This document shows positions 1 through 11,540 of a DNA stretch of 64,000 nucleotides, piece after piece. The notes beneath the pieces are model-generated. The model was not told the DNA's origin. It searched no databases and saw only the letters and a list, made by a program, of their open reading frames with translations. The stretch is from Ascaphus truei (lineage: Eukaryota > Chordata > Amphibia > Anura > Ascaphidae). Each line of letters starts with the position of its first letter. Position 1 is the stretch's first letter. The position numbers were made by a program, and so were the translations under genes. Location of the stretch: contig CM071573.1 in the NCBI GenBank assembly GCA_036426205.1, positions 74,128,043 to 74,192,042 of the forward strand. The letters are read 5' to 3'.

Positions 1-318
1 CACCCTCACTCTTTCCCTGTCGCCCTCACCCTCTCCCTGTGTCACCCATTCCCTGTCGCCCTCACCCATTCCCAGTCACCCTCACCCTTTCCCTTTCGCC
101 CTCACCCTTTCCCTTTTGCCCTCACCCTTTCCCTGTTGCCCTCTCCCTCTCTCTGTCGCCCTCTCCCTCTCTCTGTCGCCCTCTCTCTCTGTTACACTCT
201 CTGTCACTCTCTCTCTCTGTCATTGTCTCTCATTCTCTCTTTTTCTCTGTCTCTCTCTCTGTGTCTCTCTCTCTCTCTGTCTGTGTCTCTCTCTCTCTGT
301 GTGTCTCTCTCTGTATCG

Positions 319-372
<54 letters not shown>

Positions 373-384
373 TCTCTCTCTCTG
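1..384. repeat. CT-rich simple repeat with (TG)n
   Basis: The segment begins as a degenerate ~20-bp tandem repeat built on CCCTCACCCTTTCCCTGTCG. It grades into CTCT/CTGT low-complexity DNA and ends in a (TG)n tract at about 323-371. The same CT repeat resumes at 721-771, so the element at 387-718 was inserted into it. The reading frames across it are low-complexity artefacts. Confidence 0.95.
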
Positions 385-386
385 TA

Positions 387-718
387 CAGGCATACCCCAG
401 TTCAAGGATACTCACTTTAAGTACACTCGCGAGTAAGTACATATCGCTCAATAGGAAAACGGCAGCTCACGCATGCGCCTGTCAGCACGTCCTGAACAGC
501 AGTACCAGCTCCCTTCCTGTATCAAAGCTGTGCGCAAGCAGGGAGACTATAGAGCCTGTTACATATGTGTTATTTACATCAGTTATGCACATATATGAAG
601 ATTGCCGTATAGTACATGCATCGATAAGTGGGGAAAAGGTAGTGGTTCACTTTAAGTACATTTTCGCTTTACATACATGCTCCGGTCCCATTGCGTACGT
701 TAGTGCGGGGTATGCCTG
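387..718. mobile_element. Tigger/pogo-type MITE, TA target duplication
   Basis: 332 bp between inverted ends CAGGCATACCCC (387-398) and GGGGTATGCCTG (707-718), flanked by TA at 385-386 and 719-720. The CAGGCATACC end is typical of Tigger/pogo elements of the Tc1-mariner superfamily. A second motif, ACTTTAAGTACA, occurs near both ends in direct orientation. There is no transposase frame, so it is non-autonomous. It sits inside the CT simple repeat, which continues on both sides. Confidence 0.85.
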
Positions 719-771
719 TATCTCTCTGTCTCTCACTGTCTCTCTCTGTCTCTCTCTCTCTCATCCACTCT

Positions 772-885
772 GAAAGGCAGGAGTGCAGACCTGTCTGACA
801 TGTGAATGTGTTCACAAGTGATCTTTTTATTTGCTATATGCTATACGGTGGAGGTTTCTTGTTGGCTTTTTCACCCACCACCACT
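772..885 (+). repeat. Arm fragment of fold-back repeat D
   Basis: The block resembles 33210-33320: both share TGCAGACCTGTCTGA, then TCACAAGTG, TTTATTTGCT and ACGGTGGAGG. At 32600-33330 this block is the outer part of an arm of a large inverted-repeat element. Here only one arm end is present, so it is a truncated copy. Confidence 0.6.
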
Positions 886-1306
886 TAAAATGTGTGTGTA
901 TACAGTATATAATTTAAGAAATATTTTTTAAGGAGTACGGATTTAATCAACTACAAATTGAACAGGATTCTAAAAAGTACTGTAAAGTTAAAACAAAAGA
1001 TATGCTCCGGAGCTCGGTAATTGAGGCATGGCACAGGTCAGCCTGGCAGCACATATTAAACTTAGTATCAAACGAGAACAAAATGTTGCCATTTAATGGT
1101 CTCATTTTCAATGCTAGTGACATCCTCTAGGTAAGGTCAAGCAGGCAATTGTAAGGGATAACTTGTTAAGCTAAAGGAAATGCTAGCTCATGTGGCCTCT
1201 AGTGGCTTTAGGCTATACCATGTAGCAGAGGCAGATTTAAGCATAGGAAATCCTCCTCGTGTAACCCTCCTTGCCTAAGCAAACTAAGGAGTTTACATCG
1301 AGTTGG
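886..1306. other. Unassigned intronic sequence
   Basis: AT-rich unique-looking sequence between the fold-back fragment and the tetranucleotide repeat. I see no splice-flanked exon or terminal inverted repeats. Confidence 0.5.
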
Positions 1307-1333
1307 ATCTATCTATCTATCTATCTATCTATA
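1307..1333. repeat. (ATCT)n microsatellite
   Basis: About seven ATCT units ending in TATATA, directly beside the Penelope-like fragment. Simple repeats adjoin the Penelope ends here and at 42650. Confidence 0.9.
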
Positions 1334-1334
1334 T

Positions 1335-1960
1335 ATAATCAAAAAATAAATAGATGATACCGTTCTGTGGCTAACGAAATGCTTTTATTTGTGCAAGCTT
1401 TCGAGATACACTGATCTCTTCTTCCGGCGATGTTACAATGAATGAAGCAAGCAAAAGCTATACTATAAACAGTGTCTATTGGAATGTTATCTGTGCTGGT
1501 CCTTCCCCCGGTGTGGATGTGTTTTATGGCTGGAGGTGTCAAAAGGTTCCTGAAAGCAAGTGATGAAAGAGTGTGTATGTGTATCAGTGTGAATTAACAT
1601 GAATGGAGAGCCCACAGTATATACAGTGCTTTACAAAAGGTGTGTGTGGAGTGGGAGCGGATATAAATAGTGTGGGTGGGTGTGGAAATGTGAGAGTTAG
1701 TAGCATAACTACAAGTGTGTGTGGATACTATGTGGTCCCTATTGGTGTATAGGGATGGAAAAACAAGGAGTATAAGTATGTGTGAGATATATATATATAT
1801 ATATTTATATACATGGCTGTGCTCAGTCTCATACCTTTTCAGAGTGCTGGGTCCGTGCAAGCTAGGCATGGATATGCAGCTAGAATAATGGACGCCAGGA
1901 ATTTGTAGAGTATAAACAAGAGCTTTAGTTACTTCCGTTGATAAAACTCGCCATACAGCC
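1335..1960 (-). mobile_element. Penelope-like element terminal fragment
   Basis: Read on the minus strand, 1335-1440 carries GAAGAGATCAGTGTATCTCG followed by AAAGC, TTGCACAAATAAAAGCATTT and GTTAGCCACAGAACGGTAT. This is a characteristic end of Neptune-like Penelope elements in amphibian and fish genomes, and it recurs twice at 42764-42920. Complementary GAGAT/ATCTC followed by CGAAAG resembles the stem II and GAAA part of a hammerhead core. The clear signature ends near 1445. The purine-rich sequence to about 1960 probably belongs to the same element but has no coding match I can recognise. Confidence 0.65.
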
Positions 1961-3079
1961 AAACTTCACTTCAGACATTAACTGGTGACACATAATATGG
2001 TTACAGTGTACTTCTTCCCCTGATATCTCTCACTCCTACGCTGGGGAAGTATTGATGCTTGTTCCCCTTATTAATAGTTAGATTGTCAATCTCCTGCATA
2101 GTGTCAATAGTGCCCCATCTCAAGTGGGTCTATAGTGGGAATACACTCTGTCCTCGAGATCACTCTGTGTACCGCATACTTTGTTCATGCATATTTGATA
2201 GGGAGTTTACTTAGGACCTTCTGGTGGGGCCGATCCAATTATGCTACCACTCTGAGAACTCCTATTGAGCATATGCTCACTCCTCTCTCTCCGAAATAGA
2301 AACATCTTGGGACATAACTATAGGCATGAACTATATAGGGCACATTCCTTTACTTATAACAATGAATGGTGACAGGAAATACTTAATACTCATAACTATA
2401 CACACAGCCCTATTTACAGGACTCACAGTGAGGCTTCAGTATGAACTCTAAGGAACCTGTTTCTAGGACATAGGGAAGATGCATATATATGCTTCTATCT
2501 CCCAACAGTCACATCACTGGTCACAAGACATACAACGAGTGGCTATCTCTTTCTGCATAGTCATCCTGCATCACATGATAGGGCATATCCTGAATGATCC
2601 CACATAGTTAACCCATTATAGGTCTTAACCACTTATACAAACTAGTAGTCCCCAAATGGGGGGTGGGAAGCTACAGTTGTATCTTACGTTATACAAATTG
2701 TATATGATAGCTTGAAAAGTGGAGACCCCTGAAATGATTTAGTCATGTTAAAAAAGACAAAATCTGGCTTATCAAGGCCAGTCTCCTAGAAATAGTAATC
2801 AGATCTCACTCACGTACCCCACCCACATTGTTCCACATATTAAATACACATCCCTTCAGTTTGTTGACATTGTTCCTTTATTTAAACTCATTGAACCTTA
2901 CAGCAGAAATTACCTCCAAAATGTGTCTAATCCATTTTCATCATGTAGTCTTAATTTCCAAAACGAACCTTTTCTCTTGTTCGAAAAATCCTGAAGAAGT
3001 TGATGAATAATGATATTCTTTTTGCTTGACTTCAATTAGTTGTATGGCCATCCCTGGTGGCTATTTTAAACCAGCTATA
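1961..3079. other. Unassigned intronic sequence
   Basis: No terminal repeats, recognisable coding matches or exon-like frames seen. Several short frames occur but lack family resemblance. Confidence 0.5.
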
Positions 3080-5150
3080 GGATCCTGTTTTTCAGTACCT
3101 GGTATCTCAGGAAGCACTTTTAAAGACAAATGGGGCCTGATCTTCTCTCCTCTCCCTGTCCACGTGGCAGTCATCTATCGCCCACCTACCTCTACTCATT
3201 CCCCTTCTGCCTTTCTCTCTCACTTTGAATCCTGGCTCTCTTTCTTTTTCTCCTCAGACTCTCCTGTTCTTCTCCTTGGGGACTTCAACTGCCACATTGA
3301 TGACCCCTCTCTCCCCTGGGCTGCTCGCTTTCTCTCTCTAACCTCTTCGTTTGGCCTTCAACAGTGGAATGCAGCCAGCACCCACAAGGATGGCCACTAT
3401 CTAGATCTCATTTTCACTAAAAACTTTTGTCCTACCTGATTGTGCCCCCACAGAGTGCAATTTTTGGGATTCTTTTTTGGCCAGGACGCTAGTTCTGATC
3501 ATTTTTTCGTATACCTGCTGTACAGACCAAAGTTTCTGAATGTCTCTCTTGAATATCATCCTGGATGGCCCTACGCTGACTTAAACTTAACATGGCAAAA
3601 ACAGAGCTCCTCATACTTCCTCCCAAATATGGCCCTACTACCTCCTTCTACATTACTCTTGGTAGTACTATCATTCACCCAGTAGCCCAAGCACGCTGCC
3701 TAGGGGTCACACTCGACTCCTCTATCACACTATCCTCTCACATTAAAAAAGTTTCTAAAACCTGTCACTTTTTCCTCCGCAATATTACAAATATACGCCC
3801 TGTCCTCTGTTGTTCGACTGCTAAAACTCTGACTCAGGCCTTCATTCTCTCCGTCTCGATTACTGCAACCTCCTGCTGTCCGGCCTTCCTGCCTCTCACC
3901 TGTCTCCCCTACAATCTATCCTAAATGCAGCTGCCAGAATCACTCTACTCTTTCCTAAATCTGTCTTAAATCTGTCTCAGCGTCTCCCCTGCTTAATTCA
4001 CTCTCCTGGTTTCCTTTCAAATCCCACATCTCACACTCAATTCTCCTCCTCATTTTTAAAGCTTTACACTCTTCTGCCCCTCCTTACATCTAATGCTGCG
4101 GCCCCGCTGCGGCCAGCATCGCCTGCAGCCGCGGGCCACCAGCTCCTTTCCTCCAGTCTGGAAGTCCCCGCTGGCTCCTTCAGACGTGGCTGACTGCATG
4201 CTGTGACGCGTCAGCCGGCCGATGCTGCAAGCTTCTGGTGATCAGAAGTGCTGATGCGTCACGTGGTGCAGCAGTCAGCCAATGATGAGGGAAGGGAGGC
4301 GGCTATGGGGAGGGAAGGGAAGTGGCTACGGGGATGGAATGGAGGCGGCTATGGGGAGGGAGGCAGCTACGGGAGGGAGGCGTCTACCCTCTCCCCGTGT
4401 TTGCTGAGGGGGTGACGGGGCACAGATCCGCTCACTGTCTCTCCCCGAGACGGAGGGGGGGGCTGTGACATCCGCGGAGAACACACAGCCTGGAGAGTGA
4501 CATCAGCCCTGTCGTGGCCCCCCCTGACCCGTCTTCGCCACGCCCTCCCCCCCTGCTCCAGCTCCCTACAGACCGCAGATAGCTGTCTGCAGTGCGGGCG
4601 CATGGTCTGAGGCAGCGGGGCCTTAGCCCTAATTTCTCGCTATGCTCCATCCCGACTCTTGCGTTCTGCTCAAGGATATCTTCTCTCTACCCCCTTTGTA
4701 TCTAAAGCCCTCTCCTGCCTTAAACCTTTTTCACTGACTGCCCCACACCTCTGGAATGCCCTTCCCCTCAATACCCGACTAGCACCCTCTCTATCCACCT
4801 TTAAGACCCACCTTAAGACACACTTGCTTAAAGAAGCATATGAGTAGCACCATGGATAATACTAGACACATGATACATAAAGCTTGGTCCGCTGCAGACG
4901 CACTTACCAGAATGCCCTCCTACTGTCTCTGTACGTTCTTTCTACCTACCAATTAGATTGTAAGCTCCTCGGAGCAGGGACTCCTCTTCCGAATTGTTAC
5001 TTTTATGCCTGATGCACTTATTCCCATGATCTGTTATTTGTATTAATTGTTATTGATATGATTGTCACGTGTATTAGTGATGTGAAGCGCTAAGTACACT
5101 AATGGTGCTATATAAATAAAGACATACATACATACATACAACACACTAAC
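3080..5150 (+). pseudogene. L2-like LINE, internally deleted and interrupted
   Basis: Relic of a non-LTR retrotransposon. Residues encoded at about 3160-3430 form an AP-endonuclease domain: VAVIYRPPT, LLLGDFNCHIDDPS, then GHYLDLIFTKN, with an SDHF remnant near 3495. Most of the reverse transcriptase is deleted. The frame resumes around 3590 with KTELLILPPK, ARCLGVTLDSSITLSSHIKK and RLDYCNLLLSGLP in shifted frames. A MITE splits the C-terminal region between APPYI and SRYAPSRLL. The end of the protein (PHLWNALPLNTR...LKTHLLKEAYE, up to 4844) and the 3' UTR follow. The UTR contains TTAGATTGTAAGCTC, GGAGCAGGGACTCC and GCTATATAAATAAAGACATA, with a terminal CATA repeat. Several frameshifts and the internal deletion show it is dead. 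Confidence 0.9.
4094..4629. mobile_element. PIF/Harbinger-like MITE inserted in the L2 element
   Basis: 536 bp, GC-rich, with inverted ends GCTGCGGCCCCGCTGC and GCAGCGGGGCCTTAGC. It is flanked by TAA at 4091-4093 and 4630-4632, matching the 3-bp TWA target preference of PIF/Harbinger. The interior holds GGAGGCGGCTATGGGGA-type tandem repeats at 4290-4385. There is no transposase frame. The insertion lies inside the LINE coding region, so it is younger than the LINE. Confidence 0.75.
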
Positions 5151-5772
5151 TGGTTAACCAATAAACAAATCCTCTCTACACAATGCTCTGCTGGTTCTGC
5201 ATTAAAAGTTCTAAAGAAAACACCTGAAACCTAATCTATAAACATCAGTTGGGCAATAAAGATGTAATCTTTACCAAGGTCAATCTTATGGCTTGTTTTT
5301 AGCAGAGGCATATGAAAAAAAGCTACTCAAAGCTCCAAACAGAACGCAGAAAAGAAAAAATAATAATCAATATAGTGCAGGACAACAGTAGCTAAATGTG
5401 AGGGCTAATTCAAGCGCTGAGTCCGTGCAGATGGTGGAGGTAACAACAGACAGGGTAAGCAGTGACCGGATTCCAATGGATAAGAGCTGGTAGGGATATA
5501 CGCATAACAGAGGAAATGTATAATTGTACCTCTGTGGTCCCATTTTCGGCTCTCCGTCAACTGTATCCCTTTGCTGTGTGGGGCACTGTAAAAGGTGTAC
5601 CGTCCTCCTCTCCGTGCTGTCTCGTACCAATCCTTCTCCTGTTCATGTTTTTAGCAGAGGCCTGAGAAGCTCCTACCTGCTACTGCAATGTTCCTACTGC
5701 CTGTGCCCCATATATAATTATGTGGATAATGCGCGGCCCTTTCGATTGCTCAGGGGCCTCACATGCAGACTT
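5151..5772. other. Unassigned intronic sequence
   Basis: Contains AT-rich sequence and no recognised repeat family before the TTAAAGCAGC boundary at 5773. Two overlapping frames at 5462-5832 have no resemblance to a known domain. Confidence 0.4.
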
Positions 5773-6130
5773 TTAAAGCAGCAGTCAGAGCTGCGTTTTA
5801 AAAAAAATAATACAATACAAGCCACACAATGACAAGTAATTAGCTAAGTTGCCTATCGATCCGTTCTCCTCTAATTGATCGGCGAAGATTCAGCTCGGGG
5901 GTTCACTAAATAGCTGTAGAGGAGTATTCTGCAATCAGTGGAATGCATATGCATATTAATATGACAAAGTTCTGTGGGGAAGATCGTGTTACCATGCAGT
6001 CACTAGATACAATTGGTGCACTGCTAGAGAGAGGGCAGGGCTCAAAAAGGGGTATGCCAAAGCCTGTTTCAGAAGAGGAAGGGGATGTGACTTTGTAAAT
6101 GGTTGCTAGAGAAACAAAAAAGGCTTATAC
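5773..6130. repeat. Interspersed repeat C (TTAAAGCAGC terminus)
   Basis: Starts TTAAAGCAGCAGTCAGAGCT and includes a block at 6035-6110 (GGCTCAAAAAGG, CAAAGCCTGTTTC, AGAGGAAGGGGATGTGACTTT) that reappears inverted at 18955-19020. Related ends occur at 9555 and 35327. The TTAA start is compatible with a Kolobok/piggyBac-type non-autonomous element, but no paired terminus or duplication is clear in this copy. Confidence 0.5.
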
Positions 6131-6610
6131 AAACTCTTCATTCTGCCTCATACTTTAGCCTTTAAATGGACTTCATCCTAATTGTTATATAAAGGATTCA
6201 GATGATACTTTTGAATGCAATTGGACTTTAAAAGTTTCCTGTAGCACCACACGGAGATTCGTTTCTCCTTATACACATTATAATACATTAAAATGTTGCA
6301 TGTTATTTATAGCTCATTCAGTTTCATCTGGAGCTCTTCATACTCTCACACATGCCTCTATAGTATCTATATTGACGGTTTATTTCACTGGGTAGTGACT
6401 TCAAATGTGCATCTTTCTGTGGCAAACACAACAAAGGCATCTATATCTAAACGTGTTTATATTTTTGTCATGTCAGGTTGTATTATGTCACATTATGTCA
6501 GCTCCTGTTCGGCGGAAGCATGATGAGATTTAACTGGACATGATACAAATAAAAAAGGTGAGTAATCAAACATTTCAGGTTTGGAGAAATACCGGTGCAT
6601 TATTTTAGAG
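6131..6610. other. Unassigned intronic sequence
   Basis: AT-rich sequence with a CATACTTTAGCC-type stretch and no repeat ends I can pair. A 76-codon frame at 6293-6523 shows no recognisable domain. Confidence 0.4.
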
Positions 6611-6705
6611 CGTTGGCTCGCAACTCCAGTCCTCAAGATCCCCCAACAGGTCAGGGGTTAGGGATAATCCTGCTTCAGCACAGGTCTCTCAATCAGTGGC
6701 TCTGT
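6611..6705 (+). mobile_element. hAT-type MITE family B, truncated copy
   Basis: The block CAACTCCAGTCCTCAAGATC, then CCCCCAACAGGTCAGG and CTTCAGCACAGG, matches the left half of the complete family B elements at 56024-56227 and 58446-58616. The right half is missing. Confidence 0.75.
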
Positions 6706-6844
6706 CAAAATGATCACATAAGTGCAATTTTTAATTTTGCTCCAAAAAGCCTCTTTGTCACTTGTAGTCAAATAATGCAGGAATATCTATATTTTCAGAC
6801 TTAAAGTACTGCTGTTCCTAAAGTTGTGTGAAATGTCCACATTG

Positions 6845-7310
6845 TAGAATATCCCTGACGAAGAGACCAATTACTAAGAGTCTAGAAACAAGTAGGAATT
6901 GTGGCACAGCAAGGACACCGTAATGGAAGCAAAGAGAGTGATGTCATCAGGAGCGGCGGAGCGGCAGCCAATTCGGAGGAGTTGGCGCTACGAAGCTGAT
7001 CAGCTGACGGAGATCACTATCCACAGACGGGAGAAGATCCTTATGCTTGTGAAATTGTCCACATTAAGGCTGGAGACCTACTGTAGCCACTTGATGTGAG
7101 TAGGTTTTCAATTTTACCCACGGCGGAGTAGGGTATAACGGAAGCGACTACGGTAATCACCAATCTTAATGCTATATGTTTGTGAGCATGTTGTGTGTGC
7201 ATACAAGTGTATTTTATCATTTATATATTTTTTTATTGTCATCATACCGTTTTAATAAATTGTTATCCTTTGCTAATCATGCCTAGCTTATCAGATATTT
7301 ACTCTAGCTA
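6845..7310 (+). mobile_element. Penelope-like element terminal fragment with hammerhead-like core
   Basis: CTGACGA (6855-6861), a spacer containing AGAC...GTCT, then GAAAC (6885-6889) have the order of a hammerhead core. The following sequence resembles the terminal repeat of Penelope-like elements: a GC-rich AGGAGCGGCGGAGCGG segment, then AT-rich DNA with TTTTAATAAATTG near 7250. No reverse transcriptase or GIY-YIG endonuclease frame remains. The right boundary is approximate. Confidence 0.5.
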
Positions 7311-7814
7311 ATGCACTATAGTAGCGTATATGCTTTTTGTCTCCTTTTCCTGAGGTTTGCATCATCCCAAAGATCCAAGCTTGTGTCATCATAGCTCCAT
7401 CGTGTTTTTTGAGCCTCAGCGCCAGAGAGGTCTGTCTTTGTTGGTATCATCCATTACCACATTATTCACTTATATCAGTTTGCGCCATAAACACTATTTT
7501 TTCTATTGTTAAAGGAAACAGGTGGCTGCCCATATATTAAACAGCTCACTTCATTGGTATGGATTTCATCATTTTGTAGAGGAAGTGAGAGTCAGTGAAC
7601 TTGCCACATGTTTAGCAGTGGAGTGATAATGATCGTATAATGACTCATGAGAGTTGAATCTGAAAGTCACCAGTCAAAAAAAAAGACAGCAAAACCAAAT
7701 AAACTGCTTTGGAATAAAGATGAAGGTTCTAAATGTATCAGTCTTGTCACTAGGGCCCATTACTATGCAACAGTTAAAGATAAAATACACTATTTTGCCC
7801 CACACAGGTAAGGT
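7311..7814. other. Unassigned intronic sequence
   Basis: No repeat or exon recognised between the Penelope fragment and the Tc1 terminus. Confidence 0.4.
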
Positions 7815-9257
7815 GTACAGTTATGTGAAAATGAAAGTACAACCTCTTTGAATTCTATGGTTTTACATATCAGGACATAATAACAATCATCTGTTCCTTC
7901 GCAGGTCTTAAAATGAGGTAAATACAACCTCAGATGAACAACAACACATGACATATTACACCGTGTCATGATTTATTTAACAAAAATAAAGCCAAAATGG
8001 AGAAGCCATGTGTAAAAAACTAAGTATACCTTATGATTCAATAGCTTGTAGAACCACCTTTAGCAGCAATAACTTGAAGTAATCGTTTTCTGTATGACTT
8101 TATCAGTCTCTCACATCATTGTGGAGGAATTTTGGCCCACTCTTCTTTACAACGTTGCTTCAGTTCATTGAGGTTTGTGGGCATTTGTTTATGCACAGCT
8201 ATCGTAGGGTCCAGAGACAGCATTTCAATCGGGTTGAGGTCTGGACTTTGACTGGGCCATTGCAACACCTTGATTCTTTTCTTTTTCAGACATTCTGTTG
8301 TAGATTTGCTGGTGTGCTTGGGATCATTGTCCTGTTGCATGACCCAATTTCGTCCAAGCTTTAGCTGTCGGACAGATGGCCTCACATTTTACGCTAGAAT
8401 ACTTTGGTATACAGAGGAGTTCATGGTCGACTCAATGACTGCAAGGTTCCCAGGTCCTGTGGCTACATAACAAGCCCAAATCATCACCCCTCCACCACCG
8501 TACTTGACAGTTGGTATGAGGTGTTGTGCTGATATGCGGTGTGTTGATTTCGCACGTTGGCGCTTGTGCCTATTATGGCAACATCCACTTTGGTCTCGTC
8601 TGTCCAAAGGACATTGTTCCAGAAGTTTGTATGGTTGTTCAGATGCACTTTGCAGACTGAGAGCTACTGCCATGTTCTTTTGAGAGAGGAGGCTTACTCC
8701 TGGCAACCCTTCAAAACAAACTATACTGTTCAGTCTTTTTCTAATTGTTCTGTCATGAACTTTAACATTTAACATGCTAACTGAGGCCTGTAGAGTCTGA
8801 GATGTAACTCTTGTTTTTTTTGCAATTCTGACCTTGGGGTGAATTTGCTGGGGTGAATTTGCTGGGACATCCACTCCTGGGAAGATTGGCAACTGTCTTT
8901 AATGTTTTCCACTTTTGAATAATCTTTCTCACTGTAGATTGATGGACTTTAAATTGTTTGGAAATTGCATTATAACCCTTCCCAGATTGATGGGCAGCAA
9001 CAATTGCTTCTCTAAGATCATTGCTGGTGTCTTTCCTCCTTGGCATTGTGTTAACACACACCTGAATGCTCCAGACCAGCAAACTGCTAAAACTTTGGCT
9101 TTTATAGAGGTGGTCACACTTGCTGATGATCAATTAATCAAGGGCATTTGATTAGCAGCACCTGTCTGTTACTTAGCATCTTAATTCCTATTGAAGCAGT
9201 AAGGGTATACTTAGTTTTTCCACACTAGCTTCTCCATTTTGGCTTTATTTATTTTAT
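7815..9257 (-). mobile_element. Tc1-like DNA transposon, right end truncated
   Basis: A Tc1/mariner element of a type common in fish and frog genomes. The left terminal region runs from about 7815 (CACAGGTAAGGTGTACAG). Its inner part, GCCAAAATGGAGAAGC followed by CTAAGTATACCTTATG (7991-8035), reappears inverted at 9205-9250 as GGGTATACTTAG...GCTTCTCCATTTTGGC. The right terminal repeat stops after GGCTTTATTT, where repeat C sequence begins, so about 200 bp of the right end is lost. Confidence 0.9.
8035..9046 (-). pseudogene. Tc1-like transposase, frameshifted
   Basis: Minus-strand DDE transposase relic. It starts at ATG 9046 with MPRRKDTSNDLREAIVAAH, whose paired-like helix-turn-helix includes SGKGYNAISKQFKVHQSTVR. 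The central catalytic part holds W-T-D-E-T-K (first Asp, around 8605), [18 protein letters not shown] (second Asp) and [10 protein letters not shown] (Glu). The domains lie in different frames: at least two frameshifts, a short duplication of GGTGAATTTGCTGGG near 8840-8862, and an in-frame stop after WAKIPPQ. Total length is about 335 codons, normal for the family. The protein cannot be made intact. Confidence 0.93.
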
Positions 9258-9560
9258 TTATAAGCAGTGCAAGATCTTTGAAACACTGTTTGTGATCAGT
9301 TGTTGCCAATGTTTCCAGCCGTTTGAGCTGCAAACTGTAACAATAGATAATGTTACCTTAGTATTATAAGGCTAAATTGTAGCTGCTGAGTTACACTGAT
9401 TGAAGCAGCCATTATGTTAGTGACACATGAAGGATTTATACAGATTTATAACAGAAGCCAGCTTGGGTGAAATGTAGAATTATACATCGTCACATGCTTT
9501 ACATATACAGATAAGAAAGAAAAGAAATGGGGGGAGTGCTGTATTGCTGCTTTAACGTGT
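9258..9560 (-). repeat. Interspersed repeat C copy
   Basis: Contains AGCTGCAAACTGTAACAATA, GATAATGTTACCTTAG and GTAGCTGCTGAGTTAC, nearly identical to 35530-35630. Near 9555 it ends with GCTGTATTGCTGCTTTAA, the inverted form of the TTAAAGCAGC terminus. It abuts the truncated Tc1 element on the left. Confidence 0.6.
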
Positions 9561-10082
9561 CTGTATCTCTTGCCTTCCTTTTTTATATTTTATTCATGTG
9601 AACCTTTCTGCCTTGGCAATTTATATCAAATGTAAGAAATTGGACAAACATGTTTACAAATTTGATGCAGAAGCTAATGAACAGGATAGTAAATCACTGA
9701 CAAACTGCTCGGTGGTAAGACTCATCTTGATCCATAACACCCACAGCATTCAAAGCTCCTGAGTGCAGACATGCAGATTAGTATATGAAAAGGCCGCTCT
9801 ATCAAGACATAAACTATTTTGTTTGCTGTTAAACTGATCTGTTCTGAAAGGCCCTGTCATCCTCAGTCTCAGGATGAAAATATCAATGTACTGTTGCCTA
9901 TTTTGCCCATGTGTGTCAACTTGCAATTTGGAAAATGTCAACAGTAGGAAGTCTTTGCTACACACACACGCACACGGGCACACGTGCACGCACACTGGCA
10001 GCACTCATGTAGCTGTATTAAAAAAACATGTTTGGGTGCATTAGTATAAACAATTCATAATCATAGCAATATGAGAACAGGT
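9561..10082. other. Unassigned intronic sequence
   Basis: Unique-looking sequence with a short purine-pyrimidine alternating stretch (CACACACACGCACACGGGC) at about 9960. No feature assigned. Confidence 0.4.
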
Positions 10083-10205
10083 ACCTTCAAGAAAAGAAGT
10101 GATTTCTTTAGTACATCAACATTTCGGTCCTATTTTCTTGAGGAAGGTCCTGCAGTTGGACCGAAACGTCGATGTACTAAATAAATCACTTTATTTCTTT
10201 AAGGT
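10083..10205. mobile_element. Penelope-like termini in head-to-head inverted pair
   Basis: Left arm 10083-10130 and right arm 10158-10205 are inverted copies (~48 bp, a few mismatches) sharing AAGTGATTT, TTTAGTACATC and TTTCGGTCC. Between them lies AGGAAGGTCCTGCAGTT. GGTCC (10146-10150) and GGACC (10158-10162) followed by GAAACGTCG form the Penelope-type stem preceding GAAAC. No coding remnant. Confidence 0.6.
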
Positions 10206-11451
10206 AGCTATGAGTGCTTAGTTCATATTGCTATGATTGTGTGTGCGTGCTAGAAACTCCCTACAGTTGAAGCAACTTCAGACAGAAAAGATAAAGAATT
10301 GCCGTGTTTATAAGCGCACTTTGATTTGTCTTGGTAGATTCTGTAGAACCTGTTAGATTTCTGCCCATTGTAGAATCCCTTAAATTACTGAGCTGCTGAA
10401 TTAAACTGCGTGGGTGATGTATCGAGGCAAGTTTGGAATAAAATAAATGCAAATTGCATTATTTGCTTATTGCGTCAATATATCAAAATCTTTTATCCAA
10501 GTTTTGTGCTGTGTGTCTATACTTGCGACTTGGGGGTGTCAATAAGAGAAATTAGGTTGTAGTGTCAGGGTGCACATATTATGAGATGTATCAAACTCAG
10601 TATCTCTGTTCATTACTCTTTGATCTTTTGCTTCCCAAAAAAATCAGCCAGGTCTGAGGCGGTGTAACCTTTTCGGGCTAAGAATTGGCATCAAAGGAAA
10701 GAAATACTTTCTCACATTCGAGCACCAGCTAAAAATGAAGCAAAGTGTCAACCCAAACTTTGATTTGCACGGTCTTTATGTTGATCCATCTCTGAAAAGC
10801 TTAGATCGCAAGGAGTGCAAAAGTGAACAACCTATATAGAGACATCCCTTACCTGGTCCTAGTCTTTGCAGTGGGAAATTGAGTATGTATGTATTTGCTA
10901 TAATTTGTAAAGTAGGTTTTCTGTACCCTAATATTAATGTCATGTATGGGCTTTAGAAGGCTATTGACTTTAATCTTAATTTAATTGAGCAACGTAAAAG
11001 ATATCGCAGTTTCCTTTTTTTTAGTACTTCTTATACACTTCTTATAAATCATTTGGCAACTCAACCCCGAGTTGCTCATTGAGTCGCTACATTCATATTC
11101 GCTTTGCCACCTTATGTTCACAGACCCTGTTGCAGTGACTGTGAACTGTGCAGTGGCTTTAACCATAGTGCTGCAGGAGGCTCCTGTAGCAAAGGGAAAG
11201 AAAATACTGAATAACACAAAGGTTAGTGCAATAACTGACCTAAATGTTCCGGCTGAAGAAAGTTACCTCTCACCTTCATTAGTAATAGTGACCACTTACA
11301 GCCCAACCAAAGAGTTTATTAATAAAAAAAAAATATTGGATATCAATTTTATAGTTAGTAAGATGGTATGACAAAAACTACAACGACTCAAATGATACCC
11401 AGACCTGTTATGACTGGAAGGAAGTGAATCAGACTCAAATTAAGTTATGAT
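10206..11451. other. Unassigned intronic sequence
   Basis: AT-rich. The frame at 11072-11371 (99 codons) begins plausibly but lacks splice signals and family resemblance. No transposon ends seen. Confidence 0.4.
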
Positions 11452-11540
11452 TACCCAGAATCCCTGGCTGCAGTGGAAGCATTGCACGCAAAGAGATAAT
11501 GGCGAAAGGCAGGGTTGTGGGCCTGAGATGTGAATGTATT
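11452..11540 (+). repeat. Partial copy of fold-back repeat D
   Basis: CCCAGAATCCCTGGCTGCAG, then TGGAAGCATTGCACGC and AAAGAGATAATGGCGAAAGG match the inner arm at 32831-32873 plus its continuation at 33196. This copy has no MITE at the junction, so it shows the pre-insertion arrangement. Confidence 0.65.

Noticed and set aside
39..773. 244-codon leucine/serine/cysteine-rich frame
   Set aside because: It covers CT and TG simple repeats plus the inserted MITE; composition artefact.
8116..9133. Functional Tc1 transposase
   Set aside because: Domains are in different frames with a stop near the C-terminus and the right terminal repeat is truncated.
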